Numbered from the stretch's first letter, positions 26,046 to 35,002 are shown. The stretch: 64,000 nt of DNA from Candidatus Woesearchaeota archaeon (GCA_016192915.1 JACPTF010000016.1:1-64000); one strand, 5' to 3'. The notes: generated from the letters alone by a model not told the origin. Translations and numbers: made by a program.

Positions 26046-26939
26046 TTATTTTGCAAGCAAAAACAGCCCTGCAATAATCATCGCTATCGCGACTGCCTTT
26101 GTTAATAAAGTTTTCCTGTCAACAACCTCTCTAATTATGCTGGGCCAGAAAAGCGACAAGGCAGTTGCGCCAATCAGAACGAAAAAGCTCGACAGGCCAG
26201 AAATTGCAATGGTCAGGGAAACTGGTCCTGTGAGTATCGCCAAATTAAGCAAAACAAACGCAAGCATTCCAACCAGCTGCCTAAGAATGAGCAGGCTGCC
26301 CGCACCGAAGCTGCTTTTTTTAAGTTCGCCAGTTACAGCGGCCCTTAACTTTCCAGAGAACAGCATTACGGCCGCAGCACCGGCAAAGCCTCCAAGAAGC
26401 AAAGCAATCTGGACAGGCCAGTGGCTGTTCGAAGAGTAAAGCCCCTTTGCAATTACAGAAGCAGCAGAAGTTCCTATAGCTGCGATAAGTATGAGGTAAA
26501 AAGCCAGGCTAACTTTGAGCATGCCACTAAAGTTTTTGACGGATATCAGAAAAGCGCCTGCAGTTATAAGGGCAAAAGATGCATAGTTCAAGGAAGTCAG
26601 CTTCTCACCCAGAAAAACAGCAGCCATGACAAGAGTTATGGGGCTCTGAAGCTGCCACAGGGGGATAACCCTCGAAACCTCCTCCACAGAAAGAGCCTTG
26701 AAATAAGGAAAGCCGGCAAGGAACCAAACTACGCCGCCAAAAAGCCCAATTAGCAGCGCAGAGAGAGGCAAATCGTAATCCACAAGCAAAAAGCCCAAAA
26801 CTGCAACCACTGAAAAGAAGCCAGCGGTTACGTTCATTGTTAAGGTGCTGAAGTGTTTATCCCTCAGAACCTTGTCAAGAAGGTTAAGCACTGCGAAAAT
26901 CACAGGAGCCATTAAAGCGTAAAAGAGCCAGGCAGCCAT
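26046..26939 (-). CDS. EamA/DMT transporter (second of tandem pair)
   Basis: 297 aa from ATG 26939 (MAAWLFYALMAPVIFAVLNL), ten transmembrane helices, two EamA repeats. It shares with its upstream neighbour the signature YF(K/R)ALS(V/L)EE(V/A)SRVIP and PVSL/PVTLV segments, so the pair arose by tandem duplication. Start is 5 nt after the neighbour's stop. Could act as a heterodimer (inference). Confidence 0.88.
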   Translation of the reverse strand: MAAWLFYALMAPVIFAVLNLLDKVLRDKHFSTLTMNVTAGFFSVVAVLGFLLVDYDLPLSALLIGLFGGVVWFLAGFPYFKALSVEEVSRVIPLWQLQSPITLVMAAVFLGEKLTSLNYASFALITAGAFLISVKNFSGMLKVSLAFYLILIAAIGTSAASVIAKGLYSSNSHWPVQIALLLGGFAGAAAVMLFSGKLRAAVTGELKKSSFGAGSLLILRQLVGMLAFVLLNLAILTGPVSLTIAISGLSSFFVLIGATALSLFWPSIIREVVDRKTLLTKAVAIAMIIAGLFLLAK

Positions 26940-26943
26940 CGAA

Positions 26944-27849
26944 TCACCCACGGGAAAGCAGCAGCAGGCCAAGCGCCATAAGGCCAATCGCAGCAGCCTT
27001 CACTCCAATTGTCTTAGCATCAACAGCCTCCTTAATGAAAAGCGGGAACCTTACTGAAAAAACAGTGGCCAACAGCAGGACAAACAGACTATGGAAGCTT
27101 ATGAATACGCTAACCAAAGTCACAGGACCCAGCAGTATTGCACGGTTCCATAAAACGTTGCCAAAAAATCCTGCCAGCGCGCTTAGGGAGACAAGAAGCA
27201 CAAAGCCCTGCCTTTGCGGCTTAGAGCTCATCGCATTTGAAAAGCTCTTCCTAGCATTTGGAAGAACAAATAGGGAGAGGCTGCTCAAGGTACCACCAAT
27301 AAAAGCCACAAAGTAAGTTTCCCAAAACACGCCCGTTCCATAGGCAAACTTAAGCAGAACATCTGAAAGTGCAAATAAAAGGCTTGAAAGCAGCATAAAA
27401 GCCACAGCAGGGCTCAAGTGAAACACTTCCCCAACGCGCCTTACCGATATCAGGAAACCCCCAAAAAGTATCAGGGCAAAGGCAGCGTAGCTCAAAGGCT
27501 TCAATATTTCGCCAAGAAAAATCACTGCCAGTACCAATGTGAACACCGGCGCAAAATGCCACATCGGAATCACCCTTGAAGCCTCCTCAAGCGATAAGGC
27601 CCTGAAGTAAGGAATTAAAGCATAAGTAATAAGGGCCCCGCCTAGAAAGGCCGCCACCCAGTTAGGAAGTGGAATAGATGGAGCCCCAATAAACGTGAAC
27701 AAAACAGCGCCAATAACTATGCTGAGTAATCCAAAAGAGGCAGTTAACGCTATAGAATCTTTAAGGTGTCTTGTCCTGAGCACCTTGTCAAAGATGTTAC
27801 CCCACGCCCAAAGAAAAGTTGCGGCAATTGCAAAGAACACCCAGGACAA
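26944..27849 (-). CDS. EamA/DMT transporter (first of tandem pair)
   Basis: 301 aa with ten transmembrane helices; paralogue of the downstream gene (YFRALSLEEASRVIPMWHF). The start is a TTG preceded by GGAG about 8 nt upstream. It directly follows the truncated dph2. Confidence 0.88.
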   Translation of the reverse strand: MSWVFFAIAATFLWAWGNIFDKVLRTRHLKDSIALTASFGLLSIVIGAVLFTFIGAPSIPLPNWVAAFLGGALITYALIPYFRALSLEEASRVIPMWHFAPVFTLVLAVIFLGEILKPLSYAAFALILFGGFLISVRRVGEVFHLSPAVAFMLLSSLLFALSDVLLKFAYGTGVFWETYFVAFIGGTLSSLSLFVLPNARKSFSNAMSSKPQRQGFVLLVSLSALAGFFGNVLWNRAILLGPVTLVSVFISFHSLFVLLLATVFSVRFPLFIKEAVDAKTIGVKAAAIGLMALGLLLLSRG

Positions 27850-27855
27850 ATCAGC

Positions 27856-28116
27856 TCATCTCCACTCAGCATGGCCCCACTGAATCAGAAGGTCAACGCC
27901 CAGCCTTTGAGCTTCTACGGCAGCATCACAGGCACCGTAGCAGCTCCCAGCCCAAATCACAACCTTAGCATCGGTTTTTCCCTCAAGCTGCTGCTGAATC
28001 TCTGCTGCGTAAGGCTTCAGGCCGTCAGGAAGCTGGATGCACACCAACCTGGCGCTCTCTTCCTTAATCTTGGCAACAGCCTTTTCTATTTCAAGGTCAT
28101 ACTGCGAGGTTTGCAT
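27856..28116 (-). pseudogene. dph2: N-terminal remnant of diphthamide synthase Dph2
   Basis: 86 aa from ATG 28116, which follows TATA element CTTTTTAAAGC at leaderless distance. It matches only the first domain of Dph2: CIQLPDGLKPYA, VVIWAGSCYGACDAAV (first iron-sulfur Cys) and GVDLLIQWGHAEW. Dph2 is about 330 aa with three such domains and starts diphthamide formation on EF-2. Here the gene stops after the first domain and EamA follows. The function is probably lost. The longer track start at 28269 overlaps the divergent promoter. Confidence 0.75.
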
Positions 28117-28200
28117 GTTGCCGAGAAAACGGCGTAGCTTTAAAAAGATACCCTGCCGCATAGTAAAATTTAAATACCAGTTGTTATTTTTATCTATCAA

Positions 28201-28719
28201 ATGATAGAAAAATCTACCATCGGAAAGGTCTTGGAGGCATTTTTTGAATCGCCATCCGAAAGATTTCACCTGAGGGAACTCTCCCGCCGGCTTGGTTTGT
28301 CCATGCCCACCATTATCACGGCAACAGATATCCTTTCAAAAGAAAATTTAATCCTAAAAGCCAAAGGCAAGGTTGTCACAGAAGTACAAGCCAACAGGGA
28401 AAATGCCCGTTTTACCCAACATAAGCGCATTAACAACATGGAGCGAATTTATAGCTCAGGCCTGCTTGAGCACCTTATAGCCAAATATAACAACCCAAAA
28501 CTAGTTATACTGTTCGGCAGCTATTCCAGAGGAGAAGATATTGAACAATCAGATATTGACATTGCCATAATTACGGCCAAACGATTGCATATTGATTTAG
28601 CCGTATTTGAAAAAAAACTTGGGAAGAAGATAAGCATCCACGAATTGGAATTGGGGCAGGCAAGCAATGAATTCAAAGCAAACCTCGCAAATGGCATAGT
28701 ACTGGAGGGATCCTGGTGA
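28201..28719 (+). CDS. Winged-helix minimal nucleotidyltransferase (MNT antitoxin-like)
   Basis: 172 aa. A winged helix (HLRELSRRLGLSMPTIITAT) spans residues 1-65, then a MNT domain with LFGSYSRGEDIEQSDIDIAI (GSxxRGxxxxxSDID, metal-binding Asp pair). In MntA-HepT systems the nucleotidyltransferase AMPylates the HEPN toxin. The downstream HEPN gene overlaps by 4 nt, supporting that pairing. Confidence 0.85.
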   Translation: MIEKSTIGKVLEAFFESPSERFHLRELSRRLGLSMPTIITATDILSKENLILKAKGKVVTEVQANRENARFTQHKRINNMERIYSSGLLEHLIAKYNNPKLVILFGSYSRGEDIEQSDIDIAIITAKRLHIDLAVFEKKLGKKISIHELELGQASNEFKANLANGIVLEGSW

Positions 28720-29129
28720 AAGAATTCGGTTTCTTTGTAAGCAAAGCCGAGGTTAGGAAGCAGAGCCCTGACAGAAACTTAGCCACGGCTACTTTTAAGG
28801 ACAGCGAAGAAAGGCTCATGTTAGCCAAAAGTTTGCAATCAATTGCGAAAGCAAAATACGTTCTTGAAAACGCATATGAGGCGATGCGAGAAGCTGCCGA
28901 TTCTGTTTTGTACAATGAAGGATTTAAGTCATTTTCTCATGAGGCATCAATAGCTTATCTGCTCAAGAAAGGCTTCGGCGACTCTGACATAGCCCAGTTT
29001 GACAGATTTCGGAGGATAAGGAATGGCATCAAATATTATGGCGGTGACTGCGAAAAGCCCGATGCCGAAGAAGCGATAAAACTTGCAGAGAAAATAATCG
29101 CCAAGATAAAAGAAATTCTTAAACCATAA
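28716..29129 (+). CDS. HEPN-domain protein (HepT-like)
   Basis: 137 aa all-helical HEPN protein with GTG start overlapping the MNT stop. The motif region reads FRRIRNGIKYYGGDC. Toxic HEPN RNases carry Rx4-6H, and here the His position is Tyr, so it may lack RNase activity or belong to the substrate-binding HEPN class. Function with the MNT partner is inferred. Confidence 0.8.
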   Translation: MKEFGFFVSKAEVRKQSPDRNLATATFKDSEERLMLAKSLQSIAKAKYVLENAYEAMREAADSVLYNEGFKSFSHEASIAYLLKKGFGDSDIAQFDRFRRIRNGIKYYGGDCEKPDAEEAIKLAEKIIAKIKEILKP

Positions 29130-29135
29130 TTTATC

Positions 29136-29315
29136 TTACAGCATAACCTCGTCCAGCTCGTGCCTGCTCAGCTTCTTCTTGTTGACTACCGAGATAAAGT
29201 TCTTCCGCCTCTCCCTGCGCTTCGCAGCAAGCTCTTCGAGTATCTCCTCGTCCTCCTCCTGGCTCTCAAACTGGCCAAGAAGGTCTGTTTCCTCATCAAA
29301 AACCGCTCTCGGCAT
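29136..29315 (-). CDS. Small charged hypothetical protein
   Basis: 59 aa from ATG 29315 (MPRAVFDEETDLLGQFE). An acidic first half (ESQEEDEEILEEL) is followed by a basic second half (KRRERRKN), with no hydrophobic core. Convergent to the HEPN gene. Not recognised. Confidence 0.45.
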   Translation of the reverse strand: MPRAVFDEETDLLGQFESQEEDEEILEELAAKRRERRKNFISVVNKKKLSRHELDEVML

Positions 29316-29485
29316 ATAAACCAATACCCCCAACAATCAATTATGTCTGAATTATGTCTGGCGACATCAAATCGCCGTTGTGACCACTATTTTCACTACT
29401 TTATGGTAGTTTAAACCCTTTAAAAAGATTGTTGTGGTGGAGAATATAAGTTAAGTAGAGAAGTAGCCGACTGGCAAAAAACAGG

Positions 29486-29587
29486 TCAGATCTTGCAACA
29501 AGGTTTAGTTTTGCAGATCCAGTCACCTGCAGGAATCCGCTCTGCACTCGGGCAACTATCTTTGGTGCAAGTGCCTTGCAGTTCAGA
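29486..29587 (-). pseudogene. Cys-rich module in frame after the pilin stop
   Basis: Immediately after the TGA of the pilin-like gene the same frame stays open for 33 codons. It reads GTCTKDSC and WICKTKPCCKI, resembling the C-terminal Cys module (CCLK) of both pilin genes. Either a remnant of a third copy or an extension made by readthrough. Confidence 0.45.
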
Positions 29588-29848
29588 TCATTGTTTCAAG
29601 CAACATTTTTGACCTTCTTTCACGTCTTCGTAGAAGCCAGATGCTTCCTGAGCTTTGCCAAGAAGGCAGTCTCCTGTTGTTGGTGTTCCACCTTTCTCCG
29701 AACATGAAGTTGCGGTTACAGAACCAAACTTCGGGCCCCATTTCCCAAAATAACCCGTAGTCACACCAACAAGGAGCAAAAGAACGATAAGAACAATGGC
29801 TGCGATAACTATTGTGTTGAGGGACAGGCCCTGGGCTTTGGATGGCAT
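29588..29848 (-). CDS. Pilin-like protein with class III signal peptide
   Basis: 86 aa. KAQG followed by LSLNTIVIAAIVLIVLLLLVG is a type IV pilin/archaellin-type signal: short basic lead, Gly before the cut, then a hydrophobic assembly helix. A Cys-rich C-terminal part ends KCCLKQ. Tandem paralogue of the next gene (10-nt gap). Probably processed by a PibD-type peptidase and assembled into a surface filament. Confidence 0.8.
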   Translation of the reverse strand: MPSKAQGLSLNTIVIAAIVLIVLLLLVGVTTGYFGKWGPKFGSVTATSCSEKGGTPTTGDCLLGKAQEASGFYEDVKEGQKCCLKQ

Positions 29849-29857
29849 GTTAGCTGA

Positions 29858-30136
29858 TTATGCTGATTGGCCCTTTAGGCAACATACCTTAGATGCGGTT
29901 GTGCAGTCTTTTGTATTAATGGATTTCCCCTTTTCTCCTGGGAAAGCACCTTTATCATCGCATTCTGCAACTGTCAGGCATTCACCACCTTGAGTTGGGC
30001 AGCTTGCAACGCTTGGAGTGAACACCTTTCCAAAGTAGCCTGTGAAAATCATCACGAGGACAACCAGGACAATGAGAACAATAATCGCGATTATGATGGT
30101 GTTCAGAGAAAGACCCTGGCCTTTTTTTGTTGTCAT
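29858..30136 (-). CDS. Pilin-like protein with class III signal peptide
   Basis: 92 aa; KKGQG-LSLNTIIIAIIVLIVLVVLV gives the prepilin signal. Six Cys in the C-terminal domain, including CPTQGGEC and VCCLK, probably form disulfides. First gene of the pilin pair. Confidence 0.82.
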   Translation of the reverse strand: MTTKKGQGLSLNTIIIAIIVLIVLVVLVMIFTGYFGKVFTPSVASCPTQGGECLTVAECDDKGAFPGEKGKSINTKDCTTASKVCCLKGQSA

Positions 30137-30400
30137 CTAAAGTGCACCTCTTTCAAAATAAATTAAATAATAAAAGGCATAGCCGGGTTTTCCTGCCTCC
30201 TGGACATGCCCTTTTGCTGTTTTACAACCTTCTGCAATCATGTATATAAACTTTATGTTCTGCCGCGTTTATGCCTGTTTATGTTTTTTTGTTTTGAAGT
30301 ATAGAGGGTTTTGATTATTTCCGGTGTTTGTCAACTATATTCTATAGAATAGCAATTATTAAAAGCAGAGTCTGCCGCTGTTATGAAGGTTGGATAAAAA
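30137..30400. promoter_or_regulatory. Divergent regulatory region with a 12-bp palindrome
   Basis: A 260-nt spacer between pilin genes and a secreted protein gene. It holds ATTCTATAGAAT (30339-30350, perfect palindrome) just upstream of TATA-like ATTATTAAAAG for the plus-strand gene, and TTAAATAATAAAAGG near the pilin start. No ORF or RNA gene seen. Confidence 0.45.
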
Positions 30401-30745
30401 ATGGTACAAAACCTGAAAATACTCGTTTTCCTGATGATGGCTATCGGAGCCCTTTACGCCTTTGACAACCTTAACCAAGGCCCTCTGTCAGCAAATAGTG
30501 TTACCGGGTTTGCCGTTTCAGAACAGAGGATTACGCAGCAGGACGTCAACTGCTACGATTCAGATAACAGGGACCATTACGGCCAGGGAACAACCTACGC
30601 AAGGCTGTTTGCAGCAAACGGCGAAGGCCCGAAACAGGATGTTTGTGAAGGAAATTCGCTGATAGAATACTATTGCGTTTTTAATGAGCCCCAGGTTGAA
30701 TTCTACGACTGCGAGAACGGCTGCTTTAACGGCGCTTGTGCGTAA
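30401..30745 (+). CDS. Small exported Cys-containing protein
   Basis: 114 aa. An N-terminal hydrophobic segment (LVFLMMAIGALYAFDNL) is followed by NSVTGFAVS, a motif style I associate with exported DPANN proteins, and then by a domain with five Cys (VNCYDSD, VCEGNS, YYCVFN, YDCENGCFNGACA). Probably a surface or secreted disulfide-bonded protein. Function unknown. Confidence 0.65.
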   Translation: MVQNLKILVFLMMAIGALYAFDNLNQGPLSANSVTGFAVSEQRITQQDVNCYDSDNRDHYGQGTTYARLFAANGEGPKQDVCEGNSLIEYYCVFNEPQVEFYDCENGCFNGACA

Positions 30746-30889
30746 TAAATTTACTAATTTATTTTCTGCCAGTCTTTCTTCTTTTGGGTGGCTTTAAAAG
30801 ATTCCGTTATGGGTCGTCTGAAATAAAGCAAAAGCCTTAAATACAAGATTTATCTTACTTACAAGATATCTTCAAGGAAGGTGATGGAT

Positions 30890-31150
30890 ATGACAGCCAG
30901 TATTGAAATCGGGAAAGTTAGCTCTAGGGGCCAGGTAGCCATACCAGCAGAGATGAGGAAGAACCTTAACCTGAGGGAGGGGGAGAAGGTGTTGTTCTTT
31001 TCTGAAGGAGATGCTATAGTGATGAAGAGGGTGACGCCGGGAAGCTTTAGAGAGATAACTGAGCCGCTCAAAGAAGCTGTGAAAAAGGCAGGGTTAAAAG
31101 AGAGTGAAGTGACCGATATCATAAGCAGGTTTAGGAAGTCAAGAAGATGA
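30890..31150 (+). CDS. AbrB/SpoVT (MazE/VapB)-type antitoxin
   Basis: 86 aa from ATG 30890 (MTASIEIGKVSSRGQVAIPA), with the swapped-hairpin AbrB motif KV(S)SRGQVAIPAEMRKNLNL. The C-terminal tail would bind the toxin. GGTGA 5 nt upstream supports this start; ATG 30884 and GTG 30881 are alternatives. The stop overlaps the PIN gene start (ATGA). Confidence 0.85.
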   Translation: MTASIEIGKVSSRGQVAIPAEMRKNLNLREGEKVLFFSEGDAIVMKRVTPGSFREITEPLKEAVKKAGLKESEVTDIISRFRKSRR

Positions 31151-31560
31151 TAAGGATTACAGTTGATACGAATGTCTTAGTTTCTGCTACATTCTGGTAC
31201 GGTGCTTCCTACAGAATAATTGAGCTAGTTGAGCAAGGCAAGGTTGAGTTGGTGTTGTCAGAGGCCATAATTCAAGAGTTTTCTGCTGTTCTGGAGTACG
31301 AGGAGATTAAGAAGAAAATTGTAAACAAAGGACTCTTGATACTGCGTACAGTTGAGAAGCTTGTTTCTATGTCAAAAATAGTGGTGCCTGCCATCAAAAT
31401 AACGGCGGTAAAAGAAGACCCTGATGATGACAAGGTTCTTGAGTGTGCAGTAGAAGGCGGTGTTGATTATTTAATCTCAAAGGATAATCATCTGCTTAAG
31501 TTTGTCGAATACGGAAAAATAAAGATTGTTTCTCCAGAAGGCTTTCTCAACATCTTCTGA
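31147..31560 (+). CDS. PIN-domain toxin-like ribonuclease
   Basis: 137 aa PIN domain: acidic residues in TVDTNVLVSATF, SEAIIQEF and EDPDDDKVLECA with SKDNHLL near the end. It belongs to the PIN family often annotated as a toxin component (COG1569 type). It pairs with the overlapping AbrB antitoxin; together they would cleave RNA conditionally. Confidence 0.85.
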   Translation: MIRITVDTNVLVSATFWYGASYRIIELVEQGKVELVLSEAIIQEFSAVLEYEEIKKKIVNKGLLILRTVEKLVSMSKIVVPAIKITAVKEDPDDDKVLECAVEGGVDYLISKDNHLLKFVEYGKIKIVSPEGFLNIF

Positions 31561-31567
31561 ACTAGAG

Positions 31568-33979
31568 CTATCTTCTTCCAGTTTTCCTTCTCAGCTCATC
31601 AAAGAGTTCCTCGCCGCTTAGCCTCGAGTAATCTCTTTCCAGCTGCTCAAAAACAGCGTGAGGATGGCCGTGGCTGCGGCTCTCTGGCTGGCGAACTGGC
31701 TGTTGCGAAGGTTGAGGCGGCTGCCCGGGCTGCCTATTCTGGCTGGTTTGGCGGCTGGTTTGGCGCTGCTGCGGATACTGGTAAGGGCCGCCGCCTGTGT
31801 GGCTGTACTCAAGCTTATGCCTACCCCTGCCTTTTCTTTTCAGCGCTGAAACTAATGAGAATAAAGCAATTCCTGCAGCAATGATAATAAGGAAAACAGT
31901 TGCCTTTGCAGCGAAGCCGCTGCCTGGCTTTGATTTGGGGTCCTTTGGGTCAGTGCCTTTTGCAACCTCCTTTCCATCATCAGCGCCATCATGGTCAGTG
32001 TCCTTAAGATTTGGTGAGGTTCCGGATTCGAATTCTTTCAGATTAGTTAAGCCATCATCGTCAGAATCAACCAGCGCATCGCTGCTGCTAAAAGGGTTAA
32101 GGCCGTACTTCTTCTCCCACTCGTCAGGCATGCCGTCATTGTCATTATCAGTGTCGCATGAGTCGCCTACGCTGTCCTTGTCAGAGTCCTTCTGGTCCTT
32201 GTTGGGCGCGTCGCGGCAGTTGTCATCAATGTTAAGTATGGTGTCGCCGTCAATGTCGTTAGCGTTAACGCACTTTCCGTTTGTGCCGCAAACTCCTGTG
32301 AAGCAGTCAGAATTCTCAATGCACTTCAAGCTTGCAGGGCACTTCTTATTCTTGACGGTAACGCAAAGCCCGCCGCAGTCAACGTCTGTTTCACCAGCAT
32401 CAAGGCGCTTGTTGGAGCATGGCCCTTCAGCCACGCACACGCTGTCAGTGCAGAGAAAGGTTTCGCAGTCAGAGGCTTTCTTGCATTTACTGCCAAGGTC
32501 GCACTTCTTGCCGCATCCACCGCCGCAGTCAATATCAGTCTCGTCCTGGTTCATGTAGCTGTCGGTGCAGTTGCCAATCCGGCAAACACCAGAAACGCAA
32601 AAATTGTTCCTGCAGTCGCTGCTAACACCGCAGCTCTTGCCGTTTGCACATTTTGAGCTGCAGGTTCCCCCGCAGTCAACATCGGCCTCATCCCCGTCTT
32701 TTATTCTGTCGCTGCAGGCATACTCCATGTTGAGAAGCACGTTAACAGTGATGCCCCTGCTGGCGGCAACATCTGTCCTCATGCCTGCCTTGTTCTGGGC
32801 GTAGGCCTGAACATAATACTTTTCGCCATCCTTCAGCCTAAGGTCGCGCGCTGTTATGCTGCTGTCCTTTGTGGTTGTCCAGCCTTGCACGAGCCTTCCA
32901 GAGAAGTCCTCGACTATTGAGTAATTGTAGAAGTCGATGCCGCTTTCAGCATCTTCTGCCTTGAACTTTATTGTTATGCGGTCAAGGTAGTATGTGAAGC
33001 CTTCCTCAACGCCTTTAAGCTCTTGCGAGTCATTTACCTCAAGAGCCGAAGGAGGTGTGTTATCAACCGAGAATGAGGTTTCAGCAGTCGCTTCCTTGGG
33101 ACCTTCGAAAAGGCACTTTACGTAGTACCTGTACTGCCTTGGCTCAAGCTTCAGCGTAACCTGGTGGTTTACTGTTGTCAGAGAGAAATTCCCTCCTGTT
33201 TCCTTGTACTCTGTGGTGTTGCCGTAGCTGCATACAGACTTCTTGTTTGTGGTTACAGAAAGGCTCACTTCCTTCGCGGTTGTCGCAAGGCCGCTCGCAG
33301 GCAAAATCTCAGAAACAGCTGGCGGTAGCGATGTGTCAACGCTAAATGCTATTCTGGAGGTTGACGAGGTCAGCTGGGCCAGGTTGCGGCAGCTAACATT
33401 GTAGGCGTAAGAGGTCTTGTCAGAAAGGCCGGTAACTTTGGCTTCATGATACTTTTCATAATTTGACTTAACTTTGTCTGCATCAGCTGTCTTAAAGAAC
33501 GTGCCCATTGACTCGTAAGTGTAAAAGGCCGCGTCGTACTTGCACGTGGCGTTCTCGTTTGACTCAACAACAAGATTTGCTTCCAATGGCGTTTCTATGA
33601 CTGTTGAAGGCACAGCCACAGCGCGCGTTATCACAGGCGGTGAGCTGTCAACAGAAAGGTCAAAGCTGCCTTTTTCAGCGTTTGAGCACTCAGCAAAGAA
33701 CCTGTACTGCTGGCCGTTTTCAGGAAGGTTGAAGTTGAGGAGCTTATGAAATGTGCCGCCTGTCTCGGAAAAGGCACCCATATCGGCAAAGGGCTTCTCA
33801 AAAGGGCTGCTGTACTTGCATGTTGCAGCAGCAGAGCTGGTTACAGTGACGTTGAAGGTTGACTGATTAGCCACGCTGAACTTCGGGTCTGTCAGGGTGA
33901 TTGATGCGGAAGCAAAAGAAGGAACGACCAACAGCGCGATAAGGATTGCAGCTGCTAACGCTAAAGCCTCTTTTTTCAT
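31568..33979 (-). CDS. 803-aa surface protein with Cys-rich and calcium-binding repeats
   Basis: Start at ATG 33979 (MKKEALALAAAILIALLVV signal peptide), with TATA TATATAC about 25 nt upstream; the track start at 34090 is too early. Four Ig-like modules of about 110 aa (SVDSSPPVIT, SVDTSLPPAV, SVDNTPPSAL) are followed by three Cys repeats with D(E)(A/T)D(V/I)DCGG(x)C...C. Thrombospondin-3-like Asp repeats (DSDKDSVGDSCDTDNDNDGMPDE in part, DTDHDGADDG) follow, then one transmembrane helix and a Gln/Pro-rich cytoplasmic tail. Probably a calcium-stabilised cell-surface protein. Confidence 0.82.
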   Translation of the reverse strand: MKKEALALAAAILIALLVVPSFASASITLTDPKFSVANQSTFNVTVTSSAAATCKYSSPFEKPFADMGAFSETGGTFHKLLNFNLPENGQQYRFFAECSNAEKGSFDLSVDSSPPVITRAVAVPSTVIETPLEANLVVESNENATCKYDAAFYTYESMGTFFKTADADKVKSNYEKYHEAKVTGLSDKTSYAYNVSCRNLAQLTSSTSRIAFSVDTSLPPAVSEILPASGLATTAKEVSLSVTTNKKSVCSYGNTTEYKETGGNFSLTTVNHQVTLKLEPRQYRYYVKCLFEGPKEATAETSFSVDNTPPSALEVNDSQELKGVEEGFTYYLDRITIKFKAEDAESGIDFYNYSIVEDFSGRLVQGWTTTKDSSITARDLRLKDGEKYYVQAYAQNKAGMRTDVAASRGITVNVLLNMEYACSDRIKDGDEADVDCGGTCSSKCANGKSCGVSSDCRNNFCVSGVCRIGNCTDSYMNQDETDIDCGGGCGKKCDLGSKCKKASDCETFLCTDSVCVAEGPCSNKRLDAGETDVDCGGLCVTVKNKKCPASLKCIENSDCFTGVCGTNGKCVNANDIDGDTILNIDDNCRDAPNKDQKDSDKDSVGDSCDTDNDNDGMPDEWEKKYGLNPFSSSDALVDSDDDGLTNLKEFESGTSPNLKDTDHDGADDGKEVAKGTDPKDPKSKPGSGFAAKATVFLIIIAAGIALFSLVSALKRKGRGRHKLEYSHTGGGPYQYPQQRQTSRQTSQNRQPGQPPQPSQQPVRQPESRSHGHPHAVFEQLERDYSRLSGEELFDELRRKTGRR

Positions 33980-33999
33980 ACAAGCAGGGACAGCTATTT

Positions 34000-34947
34000 T
34001 TAGTATATAAAACTTTGTAACTGCTGTGAATGCTGCACTGCGGCAATGGTTGAGCTTTTCAAGGAATTGACGTAAATGCAAGCTTTGCACAGCTCATTGC
34101 TTGACGGCTCGCCGCAGCCGCGGCAGTAGCTTATGCTTGAGGACGCAGCGTACTTCCTCTTCAGCTTCGGCAGAATCTTAAGGAAATTGCTGACTATGTT
34201 CTGCTTTGCACCTGGATGCTGCTGCTCTAGGCCATTGAGAAAGTCCCTTATCGCTGCCCTGAAGGAGATGCGGGCGTGAGGGCACTCGTTGAACCGGATT
34301 CCAAAGTTTTGCAGGAAAGCGTAGGCTGCGACCTCTTTCTCATGGCAGAAGTAAAGCGGCTTTATTCTCGGGACAAATTTTTCATCCTTGACAACACCTG
34401 TAACTGGCCCGAGCCTGGCAGCCAGCTCGAGGTTGCCCTTCATGAAATTCATCATGATCGATTGTGCTTCGTCATCAAGGTTATGGCCTGTCGCAATCTT
34501 AGTGAAGCCTTTTGCTGATGAATTTAGAAGGTATCTCCGTAGTGTTCCGCAGATGTTGCAGGGCAGTACGCTGACTTTTTTCAAAGCTTCATGAAGCGAG
34601 AAGCCAAAAGCTTCCTTGTACGACAGCACTTTCAGAGGGATGCTGTTGCGGCTGCAGAAGCTTCTGAGGTCTTCCAGCGTAACGTTGCGGTAGCCCGGGA
34701 TGCCCTCGTCAATGGCCAGGGCTGTTACGTTGCCAAACCACTTGTTAAGGAGGTAAAGGACTGTCGTGCTGTCCTTGCCGCCGCTGCAGGCAACGATTAT
34801 TTTGTCTTTTTTGCCAATAAGCTTATATTTCTTTATTGTTGCAGCTACCTTTGACTCGAAGTATCTTATGAAATGGGCCTTGCAGTACGGCTTTGCCACG
34901 TTTATAACCGCAGATTCGCCGCATTTGCTGTGGCTGCAATTTACCAT
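34000..34947 (-). CDS. TtuA/NcsA-type tRNA 2-thiolation enzyme
   Basis: 315 aa from ATG 34947 (MVNCSHSKCGESA). An N-terminal zinc finger is followed by the PP-loop ATP site VACSGGKDST, the iron-sulfur cysteines including CNICG, TGHNLDDEAQS, and a C-terminal zinc ribbon CRGCG/CKAC. TtuA/Ncs6 proteins adenylate and thiolate uridine in tRNA (U54 or wobble U34). The sulfur carrier could be activated by the E1-like enzyme at 2317 (inference). TATA box TTTTTATAC is shared divergently with gatB. Confidence 0.88.
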   Translation of the reverse strand: MVNCSHSKCGESAVINVAKPYCKAHFIRYFESKVAATIKKYKLIGKKDKIIVACSGGKDSTTVLYLLNKWFGNVTALAIDEGIPGYRNVTLEDLRSFCSRNSIPLKVLSYKEAFGFSLHEALKKVSVLPCNICGTLRRYLLNSSAKGFTKIATGHNLDDEAQSIMMNFMKGNLELAARLGPVTGVVKDEKFVPRIKPLYFCHEKEVAAYAFLQNFGIRFNECPHARISFRAAIRDFLNGLEQQHPGAKQNIVSNFLKILPKLKRKYAASSSISYCRGCGEPSSNELCKACIYVNSLKSSTIAAVQHSQQLQSFIY

Positions 34948-35002
34948 CACACTTGATTGTTGAGGAAAAGTATAAAAAGATTCGCAACAGGGCATAAAAG
35001 AT

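Noticed and set aside
29486-29590. General recoding of TGA as a sense codon
   Set aside because: Several real genes here end in TGA at the family-expected length, so the in-frame TGAs in the pilin and LAGLIDADG genes are better read as individual stops.
31797-32558. 253-aa plus-strand ORF opposite the surface protein
   Set aside because: Composition follows the reverse of the Asp/Cys repeats on the minus strand; a shadow.
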